Assembly (NCBI GenBank): GCA_904420065.1 | Contig: CAJFTU010000014.1 | Coordinates: forward strand, 1 to 64,000 | DNA length: 64,000 nucleotides | DNA from: an uncultured Emergencia sp. | GTDB lineage: Bacteria; Bacillota; Clostridia; Peptostreptococcales; Anaerovoracaceae | Reading direction: 5' to 3' | In this document: positions 52,297 to 61,458 of the stretch, piece by piece | How positions within the stretch are numbered: position 1 is the stretch's first letter | How the letters are laid out: each line of letters begins with the position of its first letter | Program-made: the position numbers and the translations under genes | The notes under the pieces: model-generated | Database searches by the model: none | What the model saw: the letters and a program-made list of their open reading frames with translations, nothing else | Told to the model about the DNA's origin: nothing

Positions 52297-54018
52297 ATGG
52301 CGTCGAGGATTTATCTGATCCGCCACGGAATCACGGAAGGCAATCAGAAGATGTGGTTCTACGGAAAGGCGGATCTTCCCCTGGCCAAAGAAGGCGAGGA
52401 AAAGCTGCGGAAGCTGGCGAAGAAGGATATCTATCCGAAGATCACCGGCGATGTGGACTGCTACACGACCGGGCTTCTGCGGACGGAACAGACCTTTGAG
52501 ATTCTCTTCGGCCGGCAGCCTCATCGGGAAATTTCCCTGCTTCGGGAGATGAACTTCGGCGACTACGAGTGCAGCACCTATGATCAGCTGAAGGATTACA
52601 GCGATTTCGAACGCTGGTGTTACGACGAGACCGGCGACGTCAAACTGCCCGGGGGAGAATCCCGGAATGAATTTGCCGCAAGAATTGAAGCGGGGCTGAA
52701 AGAGCTGCTGGGCTACCACCGTTTAAAAGAACTGTCCCATCGGCACAGCGGACGGGATGCGATTTCCGTTGTGGTCTGCCATGGCGGCGTAATTTCGGCG
52801 ATGATGCAGATGCTGTTCCCCGATGTGAAGGCGAATATGTGGGACTGGACCCCTGCTCCGGGATTCGGTTATATGATTGAATTTGAGAAAGGAGAAACAA
52901 AAATATACGAAAAGCTTTCGGATATAAAGAAACTGGGCTTCGGACTGATGCGTCTTCCGATGAACGGAGAGGAAGTCGACATCGAGCAGACGAAGCAGAT
53001 GGTGGATATGTTCCTCGAAAGAGGTTTTACTTACTTTGATACGGCCTATGGCTATCTGGACGGCAAGTCGGAGGAAGCGGTGAAAACGGCCCTGGTAGAC
53101 CGCCATCCGCGGGACAGCTTTCAGCTGGCTACTAAGCTTCCGGCGTGGTACGTCTCCACTGAAGAGGAAGCCAAAGCCATGTTCGAGACGTCCCTTACGC
53201 GGACGGGAGCGGGTTATTTCGACTTTTTCCTTCTTCACAACCTGGGAGATAAGAGAACACAGCCTTTCGATGATTTCCACATTTGGGACTTTCTCGCCAG
53301 GAAAAAGGAAGAAGGTCTGATTCTCAATCTGGGCTTTTCCATGCACGATAAAGCGGAAGAACTGGAGAAAGTACTGAAGGCCCATCCGGAGATGGATTTC
53401 GTACAGCTGCAGATCAACTATGCGGATTGGGAAAGTCCGACGGTGGAAGCCAGAAAGTGCTATGAGACGGCCAGAAAATACGGAAAACCGATCATCGTCA
53501 TGGAGCCGGTGAAAGGCGGATCGCTGGCCAACCTTCCGGACAAGGTCAGCCGTATATTCAAGGAGGCTGCGCCGGATGCTTCTCTGTCCTCGTGGGCTAT
53601 TCGCTACGCAGCGTCTCTTCCCGGCGTGCTCACTGTCTTGAGCGGAATGAGCAACGTCGAGCAGATGGAGGATAATCTGAATACGATGGCCGATTTCAAG
53701 CCGCTCAGCGCGGAGGAACAGAAAGTCATCGACGATGTGACTAAGGCGCTGGATTCGATGCCACAGGTTCCTTGCACGGCCTGTCGCTATTGTGAAAAAG
53801 GATGCCCGCAGGGAATTGCGATTCCGGGAATTTTCCGCGCCGTCAACAATTATATGATCTATGGAAACAAAGAGGGAGCTGAAGGCAATTACAGCTGGGA
53901 AACCCGCGAGGGCGGTGTGGCTTCTAAATGCATTGAGTGCGGAAATTGCGAAGATGTCTGTCCGCAGCATATCCAGATCATCGAGGAGTTGAAAAAAGCA
54001 AAGGATCTGTTCGAGTAA
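52297..54018 (+). CDS. Histidine phosphatase fused to a ferredoxin-type aldo-keto reductase
   Basis: A 573-residue two-domain protein. Residues 1-205 are a CobC/phosphoglycerate-mutase-type phosphatase: LIRHGITEGN with catalytic histidine, LREMNFGDYE, and VVCHGGVIS. From about 205 a full aldo-keto reductase follows (KKLGFGLMRLP, FDTAYGYLDGKSEE, ATKLPAW, LLHNLGD), ending in two cluster motifs CTACRYCEKGCP and CIECGNCEDVCP. The phosphatase domain fits removal of phosphate from alpha-ribazole phosphate or the cobalamin phosphate, as placed after cobS. The reductase has no known place in this pathway. No stop or frameshift lies at the joint. Confidence 0.85.
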   Translation: MASRIYLIRHGITEGNQKMWFYGKADLPLAKEGEEKLRKLAKKDIYPKITGDVDCYTTGLLRTEQTFEILFGRQPHREISLLREMNFGDYECSTYDQLKDYSDFERWCYDETGDVKLPGGESRNEFAARIEAGLKELLGYHRLKELSHRHSGRDAISVVVCHGGVISAMMQMLFPDVKANMWDWTPAPGFGYMIEFEKGETKIYEKLSDIKKLGFGLMRLPMNGEEVDIEQTKQMVDMFLERGFTYFDTAYGYLDGKSEEAVKTALVDRHPRDSFQLATKLPAWYVSTEEEAKAMFETSLTRTGAGYFDFFLLHNLGDKRTQPFDDFHIWDFLARKKEEGLILNLGFSMHDKAEELEKVLKAHPEMDFVQLQINYADWESPTVEARKCYETARKYGKPIIVMEPVKGGSLANLPDKVSRIFKEAAPDASLSSWAIRYAASLPGVLTVLSGMSNVEQMEDNLNTMADFKPLSAEEQKVIDDVTKALDSMPQVPCTACRYCEKGCPQGIAIPGIFRAVNNYMIYGNKEGAEGNYSWETREGGVASKCIECGNCEDVCPQHIQIIEELKKAKDLFE

Positions 54019-54038
54019 AACTGTCTGCTTGTGTGATT

Positions 54039-54102
54039 ACATATAGAAAGAACCGGCGCGCCCCGCATGTTTCAGCGGGGCGCGCCGGTTCTTTCTATAT
54101 GT
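54039..54102. terminator. 28-bp perfect hairpin between convergent genes
   Basis: 54039-54066 and 54075-54102 are perfect inverted repeats around an 8-nt loop. The stem includes GC-rich and A/T-rich parts, so each strand presents a GC stem with a trailing U-rich segment. It would end transcription from both sides. Confidence 0.85.
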
Positions 54103-54129
54103 GAAGAGAGGGAAAACGGAATTGGGGAA

Positions 54130-56118
54130 TTAAATTTCGATCTGTCTCTCCTGTAGATATTCCAGCCCTTTTGTGGTGATTCGCGTTCCGTACCGTCCTT
54201 TGCCGACGTCAATGTACCCGTTTTTCTGGAGCTGGGACAGCAGCTCCCGCAGTTTTCCGTCGCTTACAGGAATGTTTCGCTCTTTCAGCAGATAGAGCAG
54301 AGAAGATCGGCCTATTCCGTGGGACAGCGTGGTATTCGAATGGATGATCTGCAGCAGCTGCAGATCTATGCTGTTGTCCTGAAGGAAGGAAGATGCGGAC
54401 TGCATCTCTCTGCCGGTATGCTGATAGATGTACTCGGGCAGGGAGGAAAGAGACTTATAAAATACAGACACGTTTTCCAGCTCCCGCACGTTGCCCGACC
54501 AGTTATACTGAACCAGCATTTCCTTTTCCTCGGGAGTGATATTCTTGTATTCCGCGCCGAGGAAGTGCTTCAGCAGTTCCAGAATATCTTCTTTTCTCCT
54601 GCGCAGAGGCGGAACTACGATCGGGAGGACGTTGAGCCGGAAGAAGAGGTCGCTGCGGAAGCTTCCGTCGGCGACGGCTTTCTCCAGATCTTTGTTGGTG
54701 GCGGTGATCAGACGGATGTCCACGTCGATGACCCGGTCGCTGCCGATGCGCATGATCTGTTTTTCCTGAATCGTACGGAGCAGACGGGATTGGAGTTTGG
54801 GCGAAATATCGCCGATCTCATCGAGAAAAATGGAGCCGTGATTAGCCTGTTCGAAGAGTCCCACCTTGCCCTTGTTGTGCGCGCCGGTAAAGGCTCCCGG
54901 TTCGTAGCCGAACAGCTCGCTTTCGAGCAGGTTGTCGGGAAGAGCGGCGCAGTTTATAGCGATAAAAGGCATATTTTTCCGATAAGAAGCGTTGTGTATG
55001 GACTGGGCCATCAGCTCTTTTCCTGTTCCGCTTTCTCCGCGGATCAGCACGGTATAGTCGGTCAGAGCGATCTGCTTTGCCGTATTGATGACCTTTTCCA
55101 TATCGGCGGAACGGTGGATGATGTCCTTGAACTGGTGCTTGGCGAAATATCCCTTTTGCCGTATCAGTTTGTTGGAGACGGAGATATCCGACTCATCCTG
55201 AAGAGTGATGTAGTAACCTGCGATTTCATCCATCAGTTTGATCGGGAAACGGTCATAGTAGTAAGTGGAATCCAGAATTTCGATGGGAAAGTCTATGCTG
55301 TCGCTGCTGTTCAAAATGGCCGGATCGATGTAATTGCGAATATCTATATCGTTTTTGTCATCGGTCTGAAAGATGACCGAAGCCTTATCGTTGGCGTAGA
55401 CGGTCTGATAGTTGCTGTCTACCAGAATCATGCCGATCTTACTCTTGTTGACCACGTGACTGAGCATTTCGCTCTTCAGATAGCCGTAGACATAGTTGGC
55501 GTGGAAAGCCGTGTTGGATTCCACTACGGAGTGGATGTGACGAAACAGGTTTCGGTTGATCACACTGATGTCCAGATCCAACAGCTTCATCAACTTAAAC
55601 ATGGTATCGAAGCTGACTCTTCGGTAGCCTATGTCGATGACTTCTTTGATGTGCTCGGGAACCAGATGGGCTTCCGCCGGGGTGATGGCGATCTCAAATT
55701 TGTCGTATATTCCCGTATGGCGCAGCGAGCTGTCGTACGGCGTCATGTTGATGTGGCCGATTCCCACCTCGTAGAAAGAATAGATCGTGCTCAGAGAGGT
55801 TTCATAAGAGTCGTTAACTACGAGGACGCTGCTCCCCGGAGGAATCCTGGCGATCTTCTGCAGAGCGCTGCTGTCCGGACTTCGGTTCAGTTTGATGATT
55901 TTGGAAAAATCGTCTACTCTTTCTTTGGCGCTTTCGAAACTGTTTTCGTCCAGAACAAGGAATGCGTCGGCTTTCAGGATCTCTCCGTCTTTGGCGTCGC
56001 AGAGGTAGTAGTTGGTAAAAGATATATACTCTCCGAAGATCTCTTCCAGATCACTGTTGATAAATTGAATGGCATTTTTGTTGTCACTGTTGCGATAGAT
56101 GATGATTACGTTTTTCAT
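54130..56118 (-). CDS. Sigma-54 dependent transcriptional activator
   Basis: A 662-residue enhancer-binding protein. Residues 1-200 are an uncharacterised sensor domain. Residues 220-310 look like a PAS domain (KIGMILVDSNYQTVYANDKA). The AAA+ domain spans 330-570 with GESGTGKE (361-368), intact GAFTGA (408-413) and SIFLDEIGD (429-437). The C-terminus (585-662) is winged-helix-like (GIGRSSLLYLLKERNIPVSDGKLRELL, then GKGRYG) instead of Fis-type, and resembles the C-terminus of the regulator at 10805. Start at 56118 follows GGGAGAAG. Two sigma-54 promoters nearby (57580, 60215) are the likely targets. Confidence 0.9.
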   Translation of the reverse strand: MKNVIIIYRNSDNKNAIQFINSDLEEIFGEYISFTNYYLCDAKDGEILKADAFLVLDENSFESAKERVDDFSKIIKLNRSPDSSALQKIARIPPGSSVLVVNDSYETSLSTIYSFYEVGIGHINMTPYDSSLRHTGIYDKFEIAITPAEAHLVPEHIKEVIDIGYRRVSFDTMFKLMKLLDLDISVINRNLFRHIHSVVESNTAFHANYVYGYLKSEMLSHVVNKSKIGMILVDSNYQTVYANDKASVIFQTDDKNDIDIRNYIDPAILNSSDSIDFPIEILDSTYYYDRFPIKLMDEIAGYYITLQDESDISVSNKLIRQKGYFAKHQFKDIIHRSADMEKVINTAKQIALTDYTVLIRGESGTGKELMAQSIHNASYRKNMPFIAINCAALPDNLLESELFGYEPGAFTGAHNKGKVGLFEQANHGSIFLDEIGDISPKLQSRLLRTIQEKQIMRIGSDRVIDVDIRLITATNKDLEKAVADGSFRSDLFFRLNVLPIVVPPLRRRKEDILELLKHFLGAEYKNITPEEKEMLVQYNWSGNVRELENVSVFYKSLSSLPEYIYQHTGREMQSASSFLQDNSIDLQLLQIIHSNTTLSHGIGRSSLLYLLKERNIPVSDGKLRELLSQLQKNGYIDVGKGRYGTRITTKGLEYLQERQIEI

Positions 56119-56164
56119 AATGCTTCTCCCTGCAGGTCTCATATATTTTTTTGTTTCAACGGAA

Positions 56165-56201
56165 AACAAAAAAGGATATATTATCAGTATAATATATCCT
56201 T
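56165..56201 (-). terminator. Terminator of the M20 amidohydrolase gene
   Basis: 13-bp AT-rich arms (56172-56184 with 56189-56201) and, on the minus strand, a following T run. It separates the amidohydrolase from the activator gene. Confidence 0.75.
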
Positions 56202-56234
56202 CGAAAAAATACAATAAAAAGAGATTAAATGGGA

Positions 56235-57407
56235 TTATTCCTGCAGCAGCTTCAGGGCCGCAGAAGCCATGATCCGGATGCCGTGTTCGATGGCGGTTTC
56301 ATCGGGAGCCATTTTTTCACTGTGGAGCGGATATATCGGATCTCCTTCTGCCGTCGTACCGAGATCGAAGTATACGCCGGGAACCTTTTCGGTAAAGAAT
56401 GCGAAGTCGTCGGCGCCCAAACTGGCTGCGTCGCGGATATGGACATGGTCGTCTCCTAAGATCTGCCGGGCAGTCTGTTCCAGGATACTGCTCACCCGGT
56501 GATCGTTGACCAGAGGCGGATACGGATTTGCACCCCAGGACACGGAAGCGTCTCCACCCATGGCCTGCGCCGTCTTTGTGGAAATTTCCTCTACGAGGCG
56601 TCGGATTTCTTTCATGACATCGGCGCTCAGAGAACGGACAGTTCCCGAGAGAATGACGTTCCCGCAGACAATATTGCTCTTTGTACCGCCGTGGATTTGA
56701 CCGATGGTGACGATGACCGGTGTGGTCGGCGCAAATGAGCGGCTGGATATGGTCTGGAGAGCGGAAACGACCTGGGCGGCGATAACGATAGCGTCTGTCC
56801 CCTGCTCGGGATGGGCGCCGTGGCAGGCTTTTCCTTCAATGCTTATTGAGAACTCATCGCTGGCAGCGTTCATCGGACCGTATTTTAAGGAGATGTCCCC
56901 TGATCTGGTGGTCGGATCGACGTGCAGAGCGACAACTTCGGTGACCTTTGGATTCTCCAGGCAGCCGTCGGTGATCATGTCTTTCGCTCCGCCGATGGTT
57001 TCTTCAGCAGGCTGGAAGAAGAGTTTGACGGCTCCCGGAAGCTGATCTTCCAGTTCCTTCAGCAGAATACCGGTTCCGAGCAGGATGGCGGTGTGCATAT
57101 CGTGACCGCATGCGTGCATGACTCCGCTTTTTTTTGAAGCGTAAGGCAGACCGGTTTCTTCCGTTACCGGAAGGGCGTCGATGTCGGCGCGGAGTCCTAC
57201 GCACTTGTTTCCGGGGTTCCCGATCTGCGCGACGATACCGTTGCCGGTCTCTGTCCGGCGGAAAGGAATCTGGTATTTTTCCAGTACGGAGGCGATGTAA
57301 CCGGCGGTTTCGGTTTCTTCTTCGGAAAGCTCCGGATACATGTGGATATGACGGCGGATTTGAATGATTTCCTCTAAGTGGGCGCTGAGCCCGGTGTTTA
57401 AGTCCAT
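56235..57407 (-). CDS. M20D amidohydrolase / aminoacylase-type peptidase
   Basis: A 390-residue metal-dependent hydrolase: RRHIHMYPELSEEE near the start, LRADIDALPV, MHACGHDMHTA, FFQPAEETIGGAKDM and the lid domain GKACHGAHPEQGTDAI, all M20D hallmarks. Relatives remove acyl groups from amino acids or split indole- and hippurate-type amides. The gene lies upstream of and in the same direction as the sigma-54 activator. No sigma-54 site is visible ahead of it. Confidence 0.9.
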   Translation of the reverse strand: MDLNTGLSAHLEEIIQIRRHIHMYPELSEEETETAGYIASVLEKYQIPFRRTETGNGIVAQIGNPGNKCVGLRADIDALPVTEETGLPYASKKSGVMHACGHDMHTAILLGTGILLKELEDQLPGAVKLFFQPAEETIGGAKDMITDGCLENPKVTEVVALHVDPTTRSGDISLKYGPMNAASDEFSISIEGKACHGAHPEQGTDAIVIAAQVVSALQTISSRSFAPTTPVIVTIGQIHGGTKSNIVCGNVILSGTVRSLSADVMKEIRRLVEEISTKTAQAMGGDASVSWGANPYPPLVNDHRVSSILEQTARQILGDDHVHIRDAASLGADDFAFFTEKVPGVYFDLGTTAEGDPIYPLHSEKMAPDETAIEHGIRIMASAALKLLQE

Positions 57408-57579
57408 GTTAACAGCAAACTCCTTTCTTTATTCAGCAGCAGGCGCGGTGAGAAACGATTTTTTTGCCCGCGCTGCTGTTTCGGGTAAACGTATTCTTTA
57501 ATTATATAACAGACGCAAGGATTATGCCATCTGAACCGACAGGAAAAGCTTCTTCGCTCTGCTTTTTCCTTGACGCTGC

Positions 57580-57595
57580 TGGCACGAAATTTGCT
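57580..57595 (+). promoter_or_regulatory. Sigma-54 promoter of the racemase gene
   Basis: TGGCAC (57580-57585), five bases, TTGCT (57591-57595): the -24/-12 pattern of sigma-54 promoters with correct GG to GC spacing, about 80 bp ahead of the start codon. A TATAAT-like stretch just after it could add weak sigma-A activity. Upstream, an imperfect GC-rich stem lies at about 57435-57475. Confidence 0.75.
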
Positions 57596-57675
57596 TTATA
57601 ATTTAATGGACAATATTATCAGCATCAGAGCGGTTTCCGTCGACGATAGCCGGAGACTGAGGAGAGGAGGAACGG

Positions 57676-58392
57676 ATGAACAAGAAAATAGGTGTTGTAG
57701 GTGGGATGGGCCCTATGGCTTCCCAGCTGTTCTATAAAATGGTGACGGAGATGACGGAGGCGGAGAAGGATCAGGATCATCTGAACATGGTTATTCTCAG
57801 CGATTCTTCCATGCCGGACAGGACAAAGGCGATCCTCTCGGGCGATGAAGAGGAAGTGAGGAGAAAGCTGAGGGAGGATTTGCAGATTCTCGCCCGATGC
57901 GGCTGTGAGGCAGCCTGCATTACCTGCAATACGGCCCATTACTTTGCCGATCAGGTAGAGGGAGAGGTGGATATTCCGATTATCCACATGATCAAGGAGA
58001 CAGCCGGAAAAATCGCAAAGGAAAATCCGGGAGGAAAGATTGCCATTCTGGCTACGGACGGCACCATAAGGACCGGACTGTATCAAAAGCGTCTCGAAGA
58101 AGCGGGGGTACAGCCGTACATTCCGGCTGCCGAAACCCAGAAACAGGTCATGTACCAGATCTACGACCGGATAAAAAAGGGCCTGGACTGGGATGCCGCT
58201 TCCTGGGATACCATCGAAGATGAAGTGCGCAGAGCCGGATGCAGCAGAGCGATCATGGCCTGCACGGAGCTTTCTGTAATCAAAGCCGACAACGGTCTGT
58301 CCGATTTTTATGTAGACCCGATGGAAGTCCTGGCGGAAAGAGCCATAGAGTTTGCCGGCAAAACCGTGAAGAAAAACCGGAAGCAGGAATAA
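57676..58392 (+). CDS. Aspartate/glutamate racemase family protein
   Basis: A 238-residue cofactor-independent racemase with both catalytic cysteines: CNTAHYF in the first half and ACTELSV in the second. KKIGVVGGMGPMAS is the typical N-terminus of the aspartate racemase branch. GAGGAGAGGAGG precedes the ATG. A sigma-54 promoter lies upstream and a terminator follows. It would interconvert D- and L-aspartate, or a related amino acid, released from peptides. Confidence 0.9.
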   Translation: MNKKIGVVGGMGPMASQLFYKMVTEMTEAEKDQDHLNMVILSDSSMPDRTKAILSGDEEEVRRKLREDLQILARCGCEAACITCNTAHYFADQVEGEVDIPIIHMIKETAGKIAKENPGGKIAILATDGTIRTGLYQKRLEEAGVQPYIPAAETQKQVMYQIYDRIKKGLDWDAASWDTIEDEVRRAGCSRAIMACTELSVIKADNGLSDFYVDPMEVLAERAIEFAGKTVKKNRKQE

Positions 58393-58453
58393 GTCAATCG
58401 AGCGGTTTACGAAAAATTTCTGTTTGCACAAATGGGAAGTACAGCGATATTAC

Positions 58454-58485
58454 AAAGGCCACGCGTCGAAGCGTAGCCTTTTTTA
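58454..58485 (+). terminator. Terminator of the racemase gene
   Basis: AAAGGC-C-ACGC pairs with GCGT-A-GCCTTT around GTCGAA, then a T run. Confidence 0.8.
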
Positions 58486-58533
58486 ATGGTTAAAACACTG
58501 GCCGGCGGGAGCCGTCCCGCGTAAACGAAGAAA

Positions 58534-59991
58534 TTACACTCTCCGGAAGGAAATGTCTGCGGTCAGCGGTTCGAAAGGAACCTGCGCGCATACGGCTTTC
58601 CCCTGCGGATCGAAGATGAAGGTTACCGGAAGATGCAAAGTCAGGATGTCCGCTTTGAATCCTTCTGCGCGGAACAGGTTTCCCCAGTAGGGCTGAAGAG
58701 GCAGTTTGGATTGACGGAAACAGAGGAAGAGGCCGTTTCCCTCTGATATAATCTCCAGTTGGCCGTATCCGGGGGCGAAATAGGTGCCGACGAAGTTTGA
58801 CGGCGGAATTTTTGCAGAGGATTCCAGGCTTTCGGCCTGGGGATATCTCTGACGGAAGATATCGACGGTACAGTCGTCGTAGTCGGCCGCGGTCAGCGGT
58901 GTCTCAGGGCGGAATTTTTCGGACCAGTTTTCCTTTTTTTCTCCAAGCAGGGAATCGATCACCGTGTACAGTATGGCGTGCATGATAGATACCGTCGGCG
59001 AGTGGAGGTTCATCATAATTGCCACGCCCAGCTTCTCCTCCGGCAAAAAGGCGTGAATAGAACTGTATCCTTCGATCTTGCCCGTATGTTTCCGGATCCG
59101 TCTGCCTTTGTAGGCTCCCGTCTGCCAGCCGAAAGCGTATCCGTCGGAAGGGAAGAGGCAGTCTCCGGAAATAAAGTCGGGAAAATCGATCTGCTTAGAA
59201 ATCATCTCTTCGAAAACCGACTCTTCAATCAACCGCTTTCCCTCTGCGGTTTCTCCTTTTCTGACCAGGAAATCGAGCCAGCGGGTCATATCCGCGGCAG
59301 TAGAGTTTACCGAAGCGGCGGGAGCCACCGTATCGGTGTTCCAAACTGACAGCGAAGTCAGTCTTCCTTCGATGACCTGATGGGGTACGGCCCAGTTGCC
59401 GGAGCGGGTAAGTCGGTCGGCCGTACAGCTGCTTTCGTCCATCTTCAGCGGCGAAAAGATGTACTCGTGCATCAGTGCGGACCAGTCCTTTCCGGTGACC
59501 TGTTCGCACAGTCGGCCGGCAAGAGCGTACATGATGTTGCTGTACTGCGCCTTTTTCCGGAACGGAGCGCTGGGAAGCAGATAACGGAATCTGCGGGTGA
59601 ACTGATCCAGGGTTTCCGGAACGGGCCATATGCCGTCGTGCCCGCCAAGCCCCGTTCGGTGACAGAGGATGTCCCGCAGCGTGGTGTTTTCCGACGCTTC
59701 TGGATCCGCCAGGGCAAAGGAAGGGAGATATTCGACTACGGGTGTGTCGTAGTTCAGCTTTCCCTCACTGACCAGCATGGCGGCAAGGGCGGAAGTCATG
59801 GCCTTTGAACAGGAGGCGATGCAGAAGGCGGTGTGCGCATCGGCTGTCCTGCCTTTTTCGGCAATATCTCCGAAGGCGGCGGTGAAGGGTTCCATCCCTT
59901 CTCTGACCACGGACAGGGCGAGGGTGGGAACGCCCCAGCAGCACATCTCTTCTTGGATGAAATCCGTATCGATCGTTATGTTTTTTCTCAT
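58534..59991 (-). CDS. Beta-lactamase-fold serine hydrolase
   Basis: A 485-residue class C-type hydrolase: SxxK motif in IASCSKAMTSA, YxN in AQYSNIMYALAG and HTG in RIRKHTGKIEG, plus a C-terminal lipocalin-like domain of about 120 residues (VGTYFAPGYGQLEI). No signal peptide is visible, so it is probably cytosolic. Relatives include D-aminopeptidases and D-esterases; that would fit the neighbouring D-amino-acid genes. Start at 59991 follows GAGAGGAG. Divergent from the P1 peptidase gene. Confidence 0.85.
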   Translation of the reverse strand: MRKNITIDTDFIQEEMCCWGVPTLALSVVREGMEPFTAAFGDIAEKGRTADAHTAFCIASCSKAMTSALAAMLVSEGKLNYDTPVVEYLPSFALADPEASENTTLRDILCHRTGLGGHDGIWPVPETLDQFTRRFRYLLPSAPFRKKAQYSNIMYALAGRLCEQVTGKDWSALMHEYIFSPLKMDESSCTADRLTRSGNWAVPHQVIEGRLTSLSVWNTDTVAPAASVNSTAADMTRWLDFLVRKGETAEGKRLIEESVFEEMISKQIDFPDFISGDCLFPSDGYAFGWQTGAYKGRRIRKHTGKIEGYSSIHAFLPEEKLGVAIMMNLHSPTVSIMHAILYTVIDSLLGEKKENWSEKFRPETPLTAADYDDCTVDIFRQRYPQAESLESSAKIPPSNFVGTYFAPGYGQLEIISEGNGLFLCFRQSKLPLQPYWGNLFRAEGFKADILTLHLPVTFIFDPQGKAVCAQVPFEPLTADISFRRV

Positions 59992-60068
59992 GGTTTGCTC
60001 CTCTCTGTTGTACTGCACAGAAAAAATGCAATTCCCGTACCACTGAGCCGCTCCGGCAACGGTGGGCC

Positions 60069-60150
60069 TGAACGGGAAGAAAAAGGATGGATAATGAGAT
60101 GAAATAGGATTAAACGGCGAGAAAAGACGTTGAACGGGAGAGAAAAAGAT
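60069..60150 (+). promoter_or_regulatory. Direct repeats upstream of the sigma-54 promoter, possible activator sites
   Basis: TGAACGGGA occurs at 60069 and 60131, 62 bp apart, each followed by a GAAAAAG stretch. They lie about 85-150 bp upstream of the sigma-54 promoter at 60215, the usual place for enhancer sites. The rest of the 59992-60411 gap shows only A/T-rich sequence and a short GTAAGC/GCTTAC stem near 60384. Confidence 0.35.
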
Positions 60151-60214
60151 TTTAAGAATCAGAAATTTCAACCAGAATAACGGAGTCATCGGTAAAAAAT
60201 CCGCTTTTTTTATT

Positions 60215-60230
60215 TGGCACTGATTTTGCA
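60215..60230 (+). promoter_or_regulatory. Sigma-54 promoter of the P1/M55 peptidase operon
   Basis: TGGCAC (60215-60220), five bases, TTGCA (60226-60230), an exact sigma-54 consensus. The start codon of the P1 peptidase is about 180 bp further downstream, leaving a long leader. Confidence 0.85.
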
Positions 60231-60411
60231 ATATATAGAGCATGGAGATGAGCGTGTTTTCGTTTTTTGGTGGATTTGCGTGTCTTTTTTTCAGAAGCGG
60301 ACGGAGTAAGCAGGGATAAACATCCATCAGAGGGCAGAAAAGTAAGTTATAGTTAGTAATAGGTAGTAAATGATGCAGTAGTAAGCGCTGCGAGCTTACA
60401 GGAGGATAGAA

Positions 60412-61437
60412 ATGGGTTTACCGGATAATTGTGAAGTGAAGATAAAAAACAAGTTTCCGAAGGGCAAACGTAACCTGATCACCGATGTGCCAGGCGTGAA
60501 GGTGGGCCAGGTTACGCTGTTGGATCAGGAAAAGGATATACACACAGGAGTGACGACGATTCTTCCTCATGAAAGGAATCTCTTCAAAGAAAAGGTCATG
60601 GGGGGCGTGGCCGTGATCAACGGATTCGGAAAGAGCGCCGGGCTCGTTCAGATCGAAGAGCTGGGAACGATAGAGTCTCCGATTATCATGACCAATACCT
60701 TTTCCGTTGGAACCGCACTGAACGCATCGGTGAAATACATGCTGGCTTCCAACGAAGATATTGGTGTTTCCACCGGTACGGTCAACTGCGTGGTTACCGA
60801 GTGCAACGACGGAGAGATCAACGATATCCGGGGGATGCACGTAGAGGAGAAGCATGTCTTCGAGGCATTGGAAAACACTTCCGATACTTTTGAAGAAGGC
60901 GCGGTAGGCGCCGGTACGGGAATGTGCTGCATGGGTCTGAAGGGCGGCATCGGTTCGGCTTCCCGGATTATAGAATGCAACGGAAAAGAATACACAGTCG
61001 GCGCGATTCTGATGTCGAATTTCGGAATGGCAGGAAATCTGAGAATCGACGGAAAGCGGATCGATACCACGGAGCCGGAAAAAAATGCGGCGGAGAAGGG
61101 GTCGGTCATCATTGTCATCGGTACGGATATTCCGTTCAGCGAAAGGCAGCTGAAACGAGTGGCCAGACGGGCTGTGATCGGTCTGGGAAGAACGGGTTCC
61201 TTCCTCGGGAACGGCAGCGGCGATATCGCCGTCGCTTTTTCGACGGGCAATATCGTGCCGCACTACAGCGAGGAAAATATTCTTCCGGTGAAGATGTTCC
61301 ACGACGGCGCGATAGATAAGGTTTTCGAAGCGACGGCAGAGGTAGTGGAGGAAGCGGTAATCAGCTCTCTCTATCATGCAGAAACCGTTACAGGCATCAG
61401 AAAAAAGACGGTATTCGCTTTGAGCCGGTATATATAA
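60412..61437 (+). CDS. P1 family peptidase (DmpA/BapA-like aminopeptidase)
   Basis: A 341-residue Ntn-like hydrolase. NLITDVPGVKVGQVTL at the front, GGVAVINGFGKSAG and the autocleavage site Gly230-Ser231 in EKGSVIIVIGTD are family hallmarks, followed by QLKRVARRAVIGLGRTGS. Self-cleavage would give the alpha and beta chains, the new N-terminal serine being the nucleophile. Members release N-terminal D- or beta-amino acids from peptides. AGGAGG precedes the ATG. It forms an operon with the M55 gene, driven by the sigma-54 promoter at 60215. Confidence 0.92.
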   Translation: MGLPDNCEVKIKNKFPKGKRNLITDVPGVKVGQVTLLDQEKDIHTGVTTILPHERNLFKEKVMGGVAVINGFGKSAGLVQIEELGTIESPIIMTNTFSVGTALNASVKYMLASNEDIGVSTGTVNCVVTECNDGEINDIRGMHVEEKHVFEALENTSDTFEEGAVGAGTGMCCMGLKGGIGSASRIIECNGKEYTVGAILMSNFGMAGNLRIDGKRIDTTEPEKNAAEKGSVIIVIGTDIPFSERQLKRVARRAVIGLGRTGSFLGNGSGDIAVAFSTGNIVPHYSEENILPVKMFHDGAIDKVFEATAEVVEEAVISSLYHAETVTGIRKKTVFALSRYI

Positions 61438-61458
61438 GATACAGGAGGCGTATATGGC

